A stretch of DNA of 64,000 nucleotides from Gardnerella leopoldii (GTDB lineage Bacteria > Actinomycetota > Actinomycetes > Actinomycetales > Bifidobacteriaceae): contig NZ_CP029984.1 of the NCBI RefSeq assembly GCF_003293675.1, forward strand, positions 682,043-746,042, in the 5' to 3' direction. The position numbers were made by a program, and so were the translations under genes. A model generated the notes under the pieces. It saw only the letters and a program-made list of their open reading frames with translations. It made no database searches and had not been told where the DNA came from. Every line of letters begins with the position of its first letter. Within the stretch, counting starts at the first letter, position 1. Below are positions 48,135 through 56,079 of the stretch, piece by piece.

Positions 48135-49091
48135 CTATTCCCTACCTTTATAAGATTTTGCTAAAACTTGCATATCGCTATCGCTTGTATGAGTTTTATG
48201 CGCAAAAACTATAGATGAAATAACTTGGAACAGCCAGCGCACAACAAGCACAACTACGAACATTGCACACATGCTTAATGCAATTGCTGCTTGAGGAGAA
48301 ATAGGATGATCAAGCTCCAAATTCATAACGTACATACCAAGAACAACTCCAGCAATACCAACAAAAATACCAACTGCAACCATGCGCCCAACTGTTCTAG
48401 ACACTAAACGAGCACTAGCTCCTGGAATAATAAGGTATCCGATCACAAGAAGAACGCCAACAGCTGAAGATGCAGAAACAACAACCGCAGCAATACCAAC
48501 GTTAAGAACAATATCTACAAAAAGAGTATGCACTCCCATTAATGGAGCACTTGCTCGATCGAAAGCAACAATAATCTGCTGTTTCCAAGTTGCCAAAAGC
48601 ACAATAATTGCAAACAAGCAAATCCACATTGCTTGAGTCATTCGCTCATCAGTGACATCAAGCAGCCTACCAAACATCAACGCTTCGAGCTGACCTGACA
48701 TATCACCTTTTTTTAGTGAAATTACTACACCAAGAGCAAAGAAAGTAGTTAAAACAGTTGCGATAATCGATTCATTTATGCGAGCTGAACGAGAAGCCCA
48801 CACTAACGCAGCAACTAAAAATACTGAACAAATTGCAGCACCAGGAATAATTTGATCTATGCCACCGTACAAAGCGCCTACAACAATTCCAGGAAATATG
48901 CCATGCACAATAGCTTCCGCATTAAATTCAGCACATCTCAAGTTCACGAATACACCAACGATTCCGCTAGCTATAGACAGAACTATAAGTAAGCAGAACG
49001 GGCGAAAAATATAAGGAGCAGAAGCAATAAAATCAAAACCTGGAATTGGTTCCAGAGCTTCTCTTAATGACTCAACTAATTGGGCAAGCAT
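48135..49091 (-). CDS. Metal ABC transporter permease (first)
   Basis: A 318-residue ABC-3 family permease with about eight helices. The segment NLRCAEFNAEAIVHGIFPGIVVG matches the permease stretch that contacts the ATPase. It shows the same fold as the next gene but differs clearly in sequence, so the membrane part is likely a heterodimer. It follows the ATPase gene by six bases. Confidence 0.9.
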   Translation of the reverse strand: MLAQLVESLREALEPIPGFDFIASAPYIFRPFCLLIVLSIASGIVGVFVNLRCAEFNAEAIVHGIFPGIVVGALYGGIDQIIPGAAICSVFLVAALVWASRSARINESIIATVLTTFFALGVVISLKKGDMSGQLEALMFGRLLDVTDERMTQAMWICLFAIIVLLATWKQQIIVAFDRASAPLMGVHTLFVDIVLNVGIAAVVVSASSAVGVLLVIGYLIIPGASARLVSRTVGRMVAVGIFVGIAGVVLGMYVMNLELDHPISPQAAIALSMCAMFVVVLVVRWLFQVISSIVFAHKTHTSDSDMQVLAKSYKGRE

Positions 49092-49097
49092 TGAAAA

Positions 49098-49841
49098 TCA
49101 GCCTTCCGCAATTTCCGAAAAAGTAAGACCTGCAGAAGCAGCAGGCATGCTTCCACCATATGCGCGAGTAATATTTTCTTTAGTCATTACTTCTTTAAGC
49201 GCACCAAAAGCAATCTGCTTGCCAGCTAAAAGTAGCGCTTTTTCACAAATAGCATCTGCAATAACTAAATCATGCGTAGACACAACAAAAGCAATACCTT
49301 CTTGCTTTGCTGATTTCATAATATTAAGAAGTTCTCGGCGATTCGGTTCATCAAGACCATTAAAAGGTTCGTCGAGCAAAATAAGCGTTGGCTTTGCAAC
49401 AATAGCGCGCGCAAGAAGAATGCGTTGGCGCTGACCGCCAGAAAGGTCACCAAATCGCACATCTGCACGATTTAATAAACCAACATGATTAAGAGCATCC
49501 TCAACAGCTTTTTTCTGATCTTTTTTAAGCAATCCAAGAAAACCTGTCTGTCTACTTAAGCCCATTGCAACAACTTGCCGTGCAGTAATAGGGAATGTTA
49601 AATCCAAATCAACCTGCTGTGGCACATATCCAATAGACAAAGCCTTAGGCATTTTCAGTTCACCGCGACTTACGCGCACGATACCAATAATAGCCTGCAA
49701 AAACGTTGTTTTTCCAGAACCATTTGGACCTATTAAAGCCAAAGCTTCCCCGGCTTGCACACTGCCATTAATACCAGTCACTACAGTTTTATAACCGTAT
49801 GCCAGGTCGCAATTTTTCATTGCAAGGACGCTCTTATTCAC
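49098..49841 (-). CDS. Metal ABC transporter ATP-binding protein
   Basis: A 247-residue ABC ATPase with Walker A GPNGSGKTTFLQ (about residues 38-49), Q-loop YVPQQVD, signature DLSGGQRQRILLAR, Walker B LILLDEPFNGLD and the switch His in VSTHDL. It powers the two permeases downstream. A stable hairpin (49879-49934) lies between it and the substrate-binding protein gene, which probably sets the two transcript levels apart. Confidence 0.93.
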   Translation of the reverse strand: MNKSVLAMKNCDLAYGYKTVVTGINGSVQAGEALALIGPNGSGKTTFLQAIIGIVRVSRGELKMPKALSIGYVPQQVDLDLTFPITARQVVAMGLSRQTGFLGLLKKDQKKAVEDALNHVGLLNRADVRFGDLSGGQRQRILLARAIVAKPTLILLDEPFNGLDEPNRRELLNIMKSAKQEGIAFVVSTHDLVIADAICEKALLLAGKQIAFGALKEVMTKENITRAYGGSMPAASAGLTFSEIAEG

Positions 49842-49878
49842 TATATTTCCAGTCTTTTCAGTTTATTAATAAGTATTC

Positions 49879-49934
49879 GTAACAGTAACTTCCTGCTTTC
49901 GCTATTAAACTTTCGCTATTAAAGTTACTGTTAC
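49879..49934 (-). promoter_or_regulatory. Long-stem hairpin between metal-binding protein and ATPase genes
   Basis: GTAACAGTAACTT and AAGTTACTGTTAC form a perfect 13-bp stem. Most of its loop is a 14-bp unit, CTTTCGCTATTAAA, repeated twice in tandem (49896-49909 and 49910-49923). No T run follows on the minus strand, so it resembles a stabilising or processing hairpin rather than a terminator. Confidence 0.65.
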
Positions 49935-49964
49935 GATACTATTATTTTTACTGTTATTTATATG

Positions 49965-51146
49965 TCACTTCTTCAATGCAGTCTTAACTGAATCTGGAAG
50001 TTCAGGAACATTACCATTCCAAGCTTTCACCAATGTTTCAACATTGTGAACAATGGAACCGATGTAAGTTTCTCCGGCAGATCCGACTGGTCCAAGCGAA
50101 TCTCCATAAAGTGCGTCGTCGCCAATAACAGCCTTTACTCCTGCTGCTGCAGCAACAGCCTTGATAGACTTGGAATTGTTAGAATTCTCAGCAAAAATCG
50201 CAACAGCTCCGGACTTCTTGACATCTTCTGCAGCTTTCTGAATATGATCTGCAGTAGCATCCTGCTGGCTGTTGAAATCAGAAAGTGCTGCACCAATGAA
50301 CTTCACATTGTAATCACGAGAGAAGTAACCGAATGCATCGTGAGAAGTGAAGAGAACACGATGCTTTTGTGGCACACTATTCAAAGCTTTAGTTGCCCAA
50401 GCATCCAAATCAGTCAAAGACTTAACGAACTTTTCAACATGCTCATCGAAAATAGACTTGCTCTTAGGAAGAGCTTTCCCGAGGAAATAACCGATATTCT
50501 TAACCTGAATCATCGTGTTCTTCGTGCTGGTCCAAATATGTGGATCGTACTGGAATTCAGGCTCCTTCTCGCCTTCTTCTGGAGGGAATGGCCACTTTTC
50601 AGCATGCACCTTAGCGATACCGCGATCAACCTTGTATGGAAGATCCTTTTCCTTAGCAGCCTCAGCCTTTGAATCCTTGATTTCATCAGCAGTGAGAATA
50701 CCGGAAGTTACACCCATAGTGCCCTTAAAACCGGTAGCTTTCACAGCTTGATCCAAGAAGTGCTCGAGATCTACACCAGAAACGAGCATCAAATCAGCCT
50801 TAGAAAGAGCTTTAGATTGAGCTGGAGTCATTTCATGCTCATGAGCAGAAGCGTTTGGCGCAAGCAAGCAGGTCAAATTAATTGTTGACTTTGCTTTGTC
50901 TTGAGGAGCTCCGATTACAGACTTCTTGCCCTGAGAATCAGTCTTATTGAGGCTCAATCCAGATTTTGCGTCAGCAGTTGAAGCGATTTGAGTTACGTAA
51001 TCGCAAATTTGAGTTGTAGTTGCCACTACATTTACTTGATTGCCCTTCGCCTTATTTTCGGCATTTTTTGCAGAGCCGCAAGCACCCATAGAAGTTGCTA
51101 ATAATGCAACCGCAGCTGCAGTTGCGAAAATTCGTGAAGTTTTCAC
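49965..51146 (-). CDS. Metal-binding lipoprotein of an ABC importer (cluster A-I)
   Basis: A 393-residue lipoprotein. The signal peptide ends at the lipobox SMGACG, giving a Cys near residue 23. The metal ligands expected in this family can be seen: His in ANASAHEHE, His in DPHIW, His in SHDAFGYFSRDY and Asp in DALYGDSLG. There is no long His-rich loop, which is typical of zinc-specific ZnuA, so manganese or iron is more likely (inference). An insertion of about 40 residues after residue 50 is rich in Lys and Asp. The promoter at 51252-51280 drives it. The ATPase and two permeases follow. Confidence 0.9.
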   Translation of the reverse strand: MKTSRIFATAAAVALLATSMGACGSAKNAENKAKGNQVNVVATTTQICDYVTQIASTADAKSGLSLNKTDSQGKKSVIGAPQDKAKSTINLTCLLAPNASAHEHEMTPAQSKALSKADLMLVSGVDLEHFLDQAVKATGFKGTMGVTSGILTADEIKDSKAEAAKEKDLPYKVDRGIAKVHAEKWPFPPEEGEKEPEFQYDPHIWTSTKNTMIQVKNIGYFLGKALPKSKSIFDEHVEKFVKSLTDLDAWATKALNSVPQKHRVLFTSHDAFGYFSRDYNVKFIGAALSDFNSQQDATADHIQKAAEDVKKSGAVAIFAENSNNSKSIKAVAAAAGVKAVIGDDALYGDSLGPVGSAGETYIGSIVHNVETLVKAWNGNVPELPDSVKTALKK

Positions 51147-51251
51147 ACTCGTTCCTTTCGGGAATCTTTAACTGTTATTGCATGGGTTGATTGTGAGAGG
51201 TACTCATGAAAGCTATTCATGAAAAAAATAATCATTCGCAATAACGCTTAT

Positions 51252-51280
51252 AGCATAAGAAAAATATGCGTGACGGTCAA
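51252..51280 (-). promoter_or_regulatory. Promoter of the metal transporter operon
   Basis: TTGACC (51280-51275), a 17-base spacer and TATGCT (51257-51252) lie on the minus strand, about 105 bases upstream of the lipoprotein ATG. In the leader, TCATGAAA-type words occur twice (51213-51233). I see no clear Zur, MntR or DtxR box. Confidence 0.6.
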
Positions 51281-51339
51281 TAAAAAATGTGAAAAAATAT
51301 AATTATTTTTGCAAAAATGCGTTTCGCGACTTTTCCATC

Positions 51340-51348
51340 TGTTATAAT
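51340..51348 (+). promoter_or_regulatory. Extended -10 pointing toward nnrD
   Basis: TGTTATAAT on the plus strand is a perfect extended -10, about 250 bases upstream of the first possible nnrD start. A similar minus-strand one lies at 51440-51432. The gap 51147-51599 is otherwise very AT-rich and shows no gene. Confidence 0.45.
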
Positions 51349-51431
51349 GCAAAATTTCAAAAAAGACCGTGCTACTTTCTGCTTTATCTTGCATTAAAAA
51401 ACGTTAATATACCAACGAAAAAATAAATGTG

Positions 51432-51440
51432 ATTATAACA
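51432..51440 (-). promoter_or_regulatory. Extended -10 pointing toward the metal operon
   Basis: The minus strand reads TGTTATAAT at 51440-51432. A transcript from it would run through the promoter at 51252-51280 and converge with one from 51340-51348. Confidence 0.35.
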
Positions 51441-51599
51441 TTTGAACAAATTTATTAATCAGGCATTTTTGTTTATTTTTTACACAAAACTAGTAGCGAC
51501 ACGCCGTAACACTCACGACACGCAGAATAACAAAAAATTACAAATATTTTCAAAATGTTTACAAATTGTAACAATACATAAGTTTAGACAATAATACAC

Positions 51600-52754
51600 A
51601 TGTTTAGCCAACTCTGCATGTGCTTAACAGCAATTACACTTAATACTATGTTTGGCAATACAGATGGTATGAATTACATTGCAAAACCCGACAGTTCACG
51701 CACTGACGATAAAAACTCTGCAACTAATGAAATATCAGTAGATATTCATCTTGCTTCCACACCATTGCGCACGCCTCACGCAAGCGATAATAAATATTCA
51801 AGAGGTGTTCTAGGCGTAATTACCGGTTCAAACGACTATCCCGGAGCAGCAGTGTTAAGTACAAGCGCTGCAATACATGCAAATATTGGAATGGTTCGTT
51901 ATTCAGGTCCTCTTCGCGCACAAAACTTAGTATTGCAAGCATCGCCTGAGGTAGTAGCATCTGAACAATTAAACGGAAAAATAGACGCAATAACAGTTGG
52001 ATGCGGCATACCAGACGAAAGCCATTGCAACGACGAAACTGCTTTATCTCAAAGAAAATACATTGCTAGCATACTTGCAAAATACTCCAACGAAAACGAC
52101 AACAAAAACGAAAACGACAACGCTGAAACGCAATTAAATAACAATCTTCCGCCAATATGCGTAGATGCTGGAGCATTAGACTTACTACCAAAACAAGTTT
52201 GCGAAAAAGTAGTTCTCACACCTCATGCAGGAGAATTAAGCTCGCTTTTTACTAGATATGATTTAGAAGTAAGCGCACAACAAATATCTAGCAACCCAAC
52301 ACACTACGCTCAAAAAGCAGCAAATCTTACTGGAGCAACTGTGCTTCTTAAAGGCGCAACAACAGCAGTTGCTTCACCATCATCGCTGCACTCTCCTATT
52401 TATATTGCACAATACGCTCCATCTTGGCTAGCAACTGCAGGCTCAGGAGATGTGCTAGCAGGAATTCTAGGAGCATTGCTAGCACAGTACGAAAAAGATA
52501 ACGAAAACGCCGACAAGAACGACAACAACAATGCAAACAACAAAAATTACGCACTTATTGCAGCGAGCGCAGCTGTAATCCACGGAATTTGCGCAGTATT
52601 TGCATCACGCAGTAGCGGAGGAAACAATTACACTCAACTAGTGCAAGACATAGTGAAATCAAAGCATGCTTTAACTTTGGAACATCCAATTGTGGCAAGC
52701 GACATTATAAATGCATTACCGCATGTTCTTGGGATTCTTATTAATATAAAGTAG
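51600..52754 (+). CDS. nnrD: ADP/ATP-dependent NAD(P)H-hydrate dehydratase
   Basis: NnrD repairs hydrated NAD(P)H. The 384-residue ribokinase-like protein has GVLGVITGSNDYPGAAVLS, VGCGIPD, VDAGALDLL, VLTPHAGELSSLF, LLKGATTAV and the catalytic ATAGSGDVLAGILGAL with the Asp. It lacks the NnrE epimerase domain often fused to it. Two inserts rich in Asn, Asp, Lys and Glu (near residues 164-182 and 297-315) break otherwise conserved loops. The first ATG is 51600, but ATGs at 51648 and 51669 are also possible, since no ribosome binding site is seen and the first 60 residues match nothing. Confidence 0.87.
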   Translation: MFSQLCMCLTAITLNTMFGNTDGMNYIAKPDSSRTDDKNSATNEISVDIHLASTPLRTPHASDNKYSRGVLGVITGSNDYPGAAVLSTSAAIHANIGMVRYSGPLRAQNLVLQASPEVVASEQLNGKIDAITVGCGIPDESHCNDETALSQRKYIASILAKYSNENDNKNENDNAETQLNNNLPPICVDAGALDLLPKQVCEKVVLTPHAGELSSLFTRYDLEVSAQQISSNPTHYAQKAANLTGATVLLKGATTAVASPSSLHSPIYIAQYAPSWLATAGSGDVLAGILGALLAQYEKDNENADKNDNNNANNKNYALIAASAAVIHGICAVFASRSSGGNNYTQLVQDIVKSKHALTLEHPIVASDIINALPHVLGILINIK

Positions 52755-52785
52755 CGCGCAGAATAATATCAATAGCGTGCAAAAT

Positions 52786-52836
52786 TAACGCATGAAACAA
52801 AATACGCAAATGTAAAATAACGTATGAAACAAAATA
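52786..52836. repeat. Two 19-bp direct repeats before the HAD gene
   Basis: A 19-bp unit (core ATGAAACAAAATA) occurs at 52786-52804 and 52818-52836 with one mismatch. Starts are 32 bases apart, about three helix turns. The second copy runs up to the ribosome binding site of the next gene. Confidence 0.75.
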
Positions 52837-52852
52837 GAAGGAGTAGAAACAA

Positions 52853-53503
52853 ATGACTAACGCACAAAATATTGAAATCCATGACGTTATGTTTGACTAT
52901 TGCAAAGTTCTACTCGAATGGAATTGCCGAAACTGTTTGCAAAAGCAATTCCCGAATTTAGTTGATACTATTTGCCCTAATGGAAGCTTTGGAAAGAACG
53001 ATTTAGCCGGGTTCTATGAATTTGAGGACCGCATGGATGGCGGCGAGCTTTTGAAAGATCTTATGCCTGAATACGAACGTCGCTTTGGAAGCGAACTTGC
53101 TGAAGCTTTCCGTTGGTATTGTGCTCATTATGACCAAGTTTTGACGCGCATGATGCCTGGAATGGTTGATTTATTGCATGATCTGCGTAAAGCTGGATAC
53201 GGCGTGTGGGGCTTAACGAATTGGTCTAAAGAAACTTTCCCACTTGCTTTACGTAAATTCCCAGAACTTTCTACTCTTTTACAAGGAACTATTATTTCCG
53301 GTGTTGAGCATTTGCATAAGCCAGAACCGGAAATTTTTGAACTTGCTATAAGTAGATTTGGATTGAATCCGCAAACAACTGTTTTCTTCGACGACAAACC
53401 AGCAAATATTGATGGAGCTCATAGAGTTGGCATGCATGGCTTTGTTTTTACAACCGCAGAGCAGGCGCGTAAGGATTTAGCTTCAGTGGGAGTAAATCTT
53501 TAA
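52853..53503 (+). CDS. HAD-superfamily hydrolase
   Basis: A 216-residue haloacid-dehalogenase-like phosphatase. Motif I is VMFDYCKVLLEW with the Asp nucleophile (position +2 is Cys instead of the common Asp/Gly), motif II is WGLTNWS, motif III is the Lys in HKPEPEIFE, and motif IV is FFDDKPANIDGA. A helical cap lies between motifs I and II. The substrate is unknown; related enzymes act on small phosphorylated metabolites. GAAGGAG lies nine bases before the ATG. Confidence 0.87.
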   Translation: MTNAQNIEIHDVMFDYCKVLLEWNCRNCLQKQFPNLVDTICPNGSFGKNDLAGFYEFEDRMDGGELLKDLMPEYERRFGSELAEAFRWYCAHYDQVLTRMMPGMVDLLHDLRKAGYGVWGLTNWSKETFPLALRKFPELSTLLQGTIISGVEHLHKPEPEIFELAISRFGLNPQTTVFFDDKPANIDGAHRVGMHGFVFTTAEQARKDLASVGVNL

Positions 53504-53550
53504 TAATATTGCTTAAATATTTAGCTTATATTACTAAGATCATGTATGAG

Positions 53551-53578
53551 ACTATGGTTATGTGAAACTATGGTTATG
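53551..53578. repeat. Direct repeat upstream of the LysR gene
   Basis: ACTATGGTTATG occurs at 53551-53562 and 53567-53578, 16 bases apart. It lies about 110 bases before the LysR start, where autoregulatory sites of this family often are. Confidence 0.5.
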
Positions 53579-53685
53579 GCAACTAAAAATTAAGTTATGC
53601 CTATACCTTTTGCTAGATTCGTTAGCGGTTCATTTATGTGATTTTTGATGATTATCGTAACTTTTAGCTCACGAAAGAAGCTCGT

Positions 53686-54618
53686 ATGACTTTGCTACAA
53701 CTGAAATATATTGTAAAAATCGTTGACTGCGGTTCAATGAACGAAGCAGCACGAGCACTATATATTTCACAACCAGCATTGAGCTCTTCTGTAAAAGAGC
53801 TTGAAAGAGAACTTAACATTGAAATTTTCACTAGGTCCACTCAAGGAATTGCATTAACAGCTGATGGAGCGGAATTTTTGACGTACGCTCGACAAGTAAT
53901 TGAGCAGGCAGATCTTCTTGAAGAACGATACAAAAGTACGAAGCCTCGCCCACAATTATGCAGCGTTGCAACACAACACTATATGTTTGCCGTTGAAGCA
54001 TTCGTCGATATGATTCGCAGTATTCATTCTGATGAATACGAGTTTTCAATTCGCGAGACACGCACAAAAAATATTATTAAGCAAGTAAGCGATATGCGCG
54101 CAGACCTTGGAATTCTTTATCTTTCTGACTACAACAAGGATGTAATCGGCAAGCTGCTTCGTGAAAAACATTTGGAGTTCCACCCGCTTTTCCGTGCAAA
54201 ATTGCATGTTTTTCTTTCTAGAAACAATCCGCTTGCAGCGCGAAAAAGCTTGAGCTTGGAAGATTTAAAACCGTACCCGTTTATTCAATACGAACAGGGA
54301 GAAGAAGGAAGTTTCTTCTTCGCAGAAGAGGCTGTTTGGCCTACTCGCCCACCGAAAAAAATCAACGTTTCTGACCGCGCTACCATTTTAAACTTTATTA
54401 TTGGGTTGAATGGTTATACTGTTTGCACTGGAATAGATAACGGCGATTTAAACAATGAAAAAATCGTCACTATTCCGCTTGAATGTGATGACACTATGCT
54501 TGTTGGCTGGATTACCAACGAGCGCACGAAGCTTTCAAGAGCTTCACTCGCTTATCTTACGCAACTTAAATCTGTGCTTGTAAGACATGGCTACGCGCTT
54601 ATAGATTCACAAAATTAA
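53686..54618 (+). CDS. LysR-family transcriptional regulator
   Basis: A 310-residue regulator with the N-terminal winged helix-turn-helix (LLQLKYIVKIVDCGSMNEAA through QPALSSSVKELE, about residues 3-42), a linker helix and a periplasmic-binding-like effector domain (about 90-300). The target and effector are unknown. It sits alone, with direct repeats upstream that may be its own sites. The neighbouring Panacea gene starts 118 bases later in the same direction. Confidence 0.92.
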   Translation: MTLLQLKYIVKIVDCGSMNEAARALYISQPALSSSVKELERELNIEIFTRSTQGIALTADGAEFLTYARQVIEQADLLEERYKSTKPRPQLCSVATQHYMFAVEAFVDMIRSIHSDEYEFSIRETRTKNIIKQVSDMRADLGILYLSDYNKDVIGKLLREKHLEFHPLFRAKLHVFLSRNNPLAARKSLSLEDLKPYPFIQYEQGEEGSFFFAEEAVWPTRPPKKINVSDRATILNFIIGLNGYTVCTGIDNGDLNNEKIVTIPLECDDTMLVGWITNERTKLSRASLAYLTQLKSVLVRHGYALIDSQN

Positions 54619-54736
54619 CGCAAGCCAAAAACTACGCATAATAAAAGTTGTCCACATTTCTTTAATCGAATTGACGCTCACTTTTTCCATTCATAAAATC
54701 GCTATTAATTTGTTGCAAAGAAAAAGGAGGTGCGCG

Positions 54737-55186
54737 ATGGGTATTATTAACGTAGCGGCAAAAATATTGGAAATTATGGGGCCAATGACAACTATGAAGC
54801 TGCAAAAGCTTGTGTATTATTCTCAAGCGCACAGCTTAGCTACAACTGGATTGTCGCTATTTCCGGAAGATTTTGAAGCTTGGACGAACGGTCCAGTTTC
54901 ATTGGAATTATTTAACAGGCATCGAGGAAGATTCACAATTCGCAAAGAGGAACTACTGATTTCTCTTCCAGAAAGATGCGCAACTTTAGAATATGAGCAG
55001 GTGAAGATTATAGAGGAAGTGTGCGCAAAACTTGGAAATCTTACAGGAAATCAGCTCAGCGAAAGAACACATAAAGAAGATCCGTGGATTCGCGCGAGAA
55101 TCGGCATATCTGCAAATCAAGGCAGCGAGGAAATAATTTCCAAGAAGTCAATGCGAGATTACTACATTAAGCATCCTATTGTGTAA
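54737..55186 (+). CDS. Panacea-domain (DUF4065) protein, possible orphan antitoxin
   Basis: A 149-residue protein of the SocA/Panacea (DUF4065) type. The signature is TTMKLQKLVYYSQAHSLATTG, followed by FEAWTNGPVSLELFNRHRG. In PanAT systems such proteins act as antitoxins for varied neighbouring toxins. No toxin gene is found here: a LysR gene is upstream and palindromic non-coding DNA is downstream. A complete AAGGAGGTG site lies four bases before the ATG at 54737. Upstream in-frame codons (from 54671) lie before it. Other roles, such as phage-related functions, are possible. Confidence 0.8.
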   Translation: MGIINVAAKILEIMGPMTTMKLQKLVYYSQAHSLATTGLSLFPEDFEAWTNGPVSLELFNRHRGRFTIRKEELLISLPERCATLEYEQVKIIEEVCAKLGNLTGNQLSERTHKEDPWIRARIGISANQGSEEIISKKSMRDYYIKHPIV

Positions 55187-55241
55187 ATGCGCGAATGCCC
55201 GAAGAGCGCCAACTAGAGACCGTAACGCAGTATGCGCTCGC

Positions 55242-55482
55242 GCGCTTTGGCCGAGCTTGAAATCAACAGGATTTCAAGCTCTTTCAAAGCGTGATTTGGC
55301 TCAATTGTGAAGCACGGTGTGCTTCACATGCCAAATCAGCCGAACGGCTACCAATAGCCGTGAGGAATAAGCGCTCGCTTACGAAACTCGCGTTGGAAGT
55401 CCACTGGACTTCCAACTTAAGCGAGTTTCCGCTCCGAGTTGCTTTCGCGCGCTACGCTCTAAGCGCGAAAGCAGTTCGGAGC
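55242..55482. repeat. Palindromic element A: five successive long hairpins
   Basis: Hairpins in order: CGCTTTG/CAAAGCG enclosing a 12-bp stem GAGCTTGAAATC/GATTTCAAGCTC (55242-55291); GATTTGGC/GCCAAATC enclosing GTGAAGCAC/GTGCTTCAC (55293-55337); CGGCTA/TAGCCG (55345-55360); GAAACTCGC/GCGAGTTTC enclosing a 12-bp-arm palindrome with a 1-base centre (55383-55429); and GCTCCGA/TCGGAGC enclosing GCTTTCGCGC/GCGCGAAAGC (55431-55482). By hand, 57 of the 102 bases at 55381-55482 are G or C, above the surrounding genes. It fills most of the 380-base gap between the Panacea gene and the next gene. Confidence 0.85.
55381..55466 (+). repeat. 86-bp repeat, copy 1
   Basis: By direct comparison, 82 of 86 bases are identical with 59552-59637 in the same orientation. 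It comprises the fourth hairpin and the left part of the fifth hairpin of element A. Confidence 0.95.
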
Positions 55483-55496
55483 GCACACAAATAACT

Positions 55497-55532
55497 AAGG
55501 CGAGCACGTTGTTATTAGCAAGTGCCCGCCTT
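55497..55532. terminator. Hairpin terminator at the end of the lepA-hemW unit
   Basis: AAGGCGAGCAC and GTGCCCGCCTT pair with one mismatch across a 14-base loop. TTAATTATT follows on the plus strand; the minus strand has only a mild T run. It lies 34 bases past the stop of the gene at 55567-56022. Confidence 0.6.
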
Positions 55533-55566
55533 AATTATTAAAAACATTCTTATTTTATAAGTACAT

Positions 55567-56022
55567 CTAAATCGCAGTGCCGTGCTCGTCAAGGCGCGGA
55601 TTCTGCCTAGAATTACTAAAGCTAAAGAACAAGCCAAACACGCCTAATGCAAACAAAACAGAAACTACCACAACAAGCACAATAGGCTGATTAGGAAGCC
55701 ACATAATCACCAAGAAAGCAAGCGCTGAAAGCAAAATCACAGCCCAGGAAAACACTCCAACAACTTTACGAACAACATTCCAAGTATCATCGCCAACCTG
55801 AGATCGCTTAACATTGCGAGCCAATCTCTCCTCCTCAGCTGTCACGTTAGACGTTGGCTTCCAAGGACCAGTTCCCCTCTCTTGAAGTCTTCTAGAGCGT
55901 TCTTGTAAATTGTATTCGTCAATCATGCCTCCGCGAGCGCGACCTTTTGTTTCATCATATTGAGAAGGAATCCCTTTGCGGCTCTGCCTTTCCTTCGCGC
56001 GACGCTCTTTGCGGTTTGCCAT
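55567..56022 (-). CDS. Small membrane protein of unknown function
   Basis: A 151-residue protein I cannot name. The N-terminus is strongly basic (MANRKERRAKERQSRKG), followed by a polar region and two membrane helices near residues 92-110 and 115-134 (VFSWAVILLSALAFLVIMW and VLVVVVSVLFALGVFGLFF), then a short polar tail. The basic start suggests contact with nucleic acid or with lipid head groups. It follows hemW by 57 bases and is the last gene of the lepA-hemW unit. Confidence 0.7.
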   Translation of the reverse strand: MANRKERRAKERQSRKGIPSQYDETKGRARGGMIDEYNLQERSRRLQERGTGPWKPTSNVTAEEERLARNVKRSQVGDDTWNVVRKVVGVFSWAVILLSALAFLVIMWLPNQPIVLVVVVSVLFALGVFGLFFSFSNSRQNPRLDEHGTAI

Positions 56023-56079
56023 GATTGTTCCTTTCTACATTGAATTTTCTTATATCAAGCATTTATGACACAATACGCA

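Noticed and set aside
51147..51300. Manganese riboswitch or Zur/MntR box before the metal lipoprotein gene
   Set aside because: Only a loose TCATGAAA repeat is present; no conserved aptamer blocks or full operator match.
55392..55416. Integron attC site
   Set aside because: The arms run GTT...AAC, the opposite order to attC (AAC...GTT), and no integrase gene is near.
55291..55494. 67-codon open frame in palindromic element A
   Set aside because: It encodes the inverted repeats themselves, and the matching region at 59501-59716 shares only the DNA core; no start signal.
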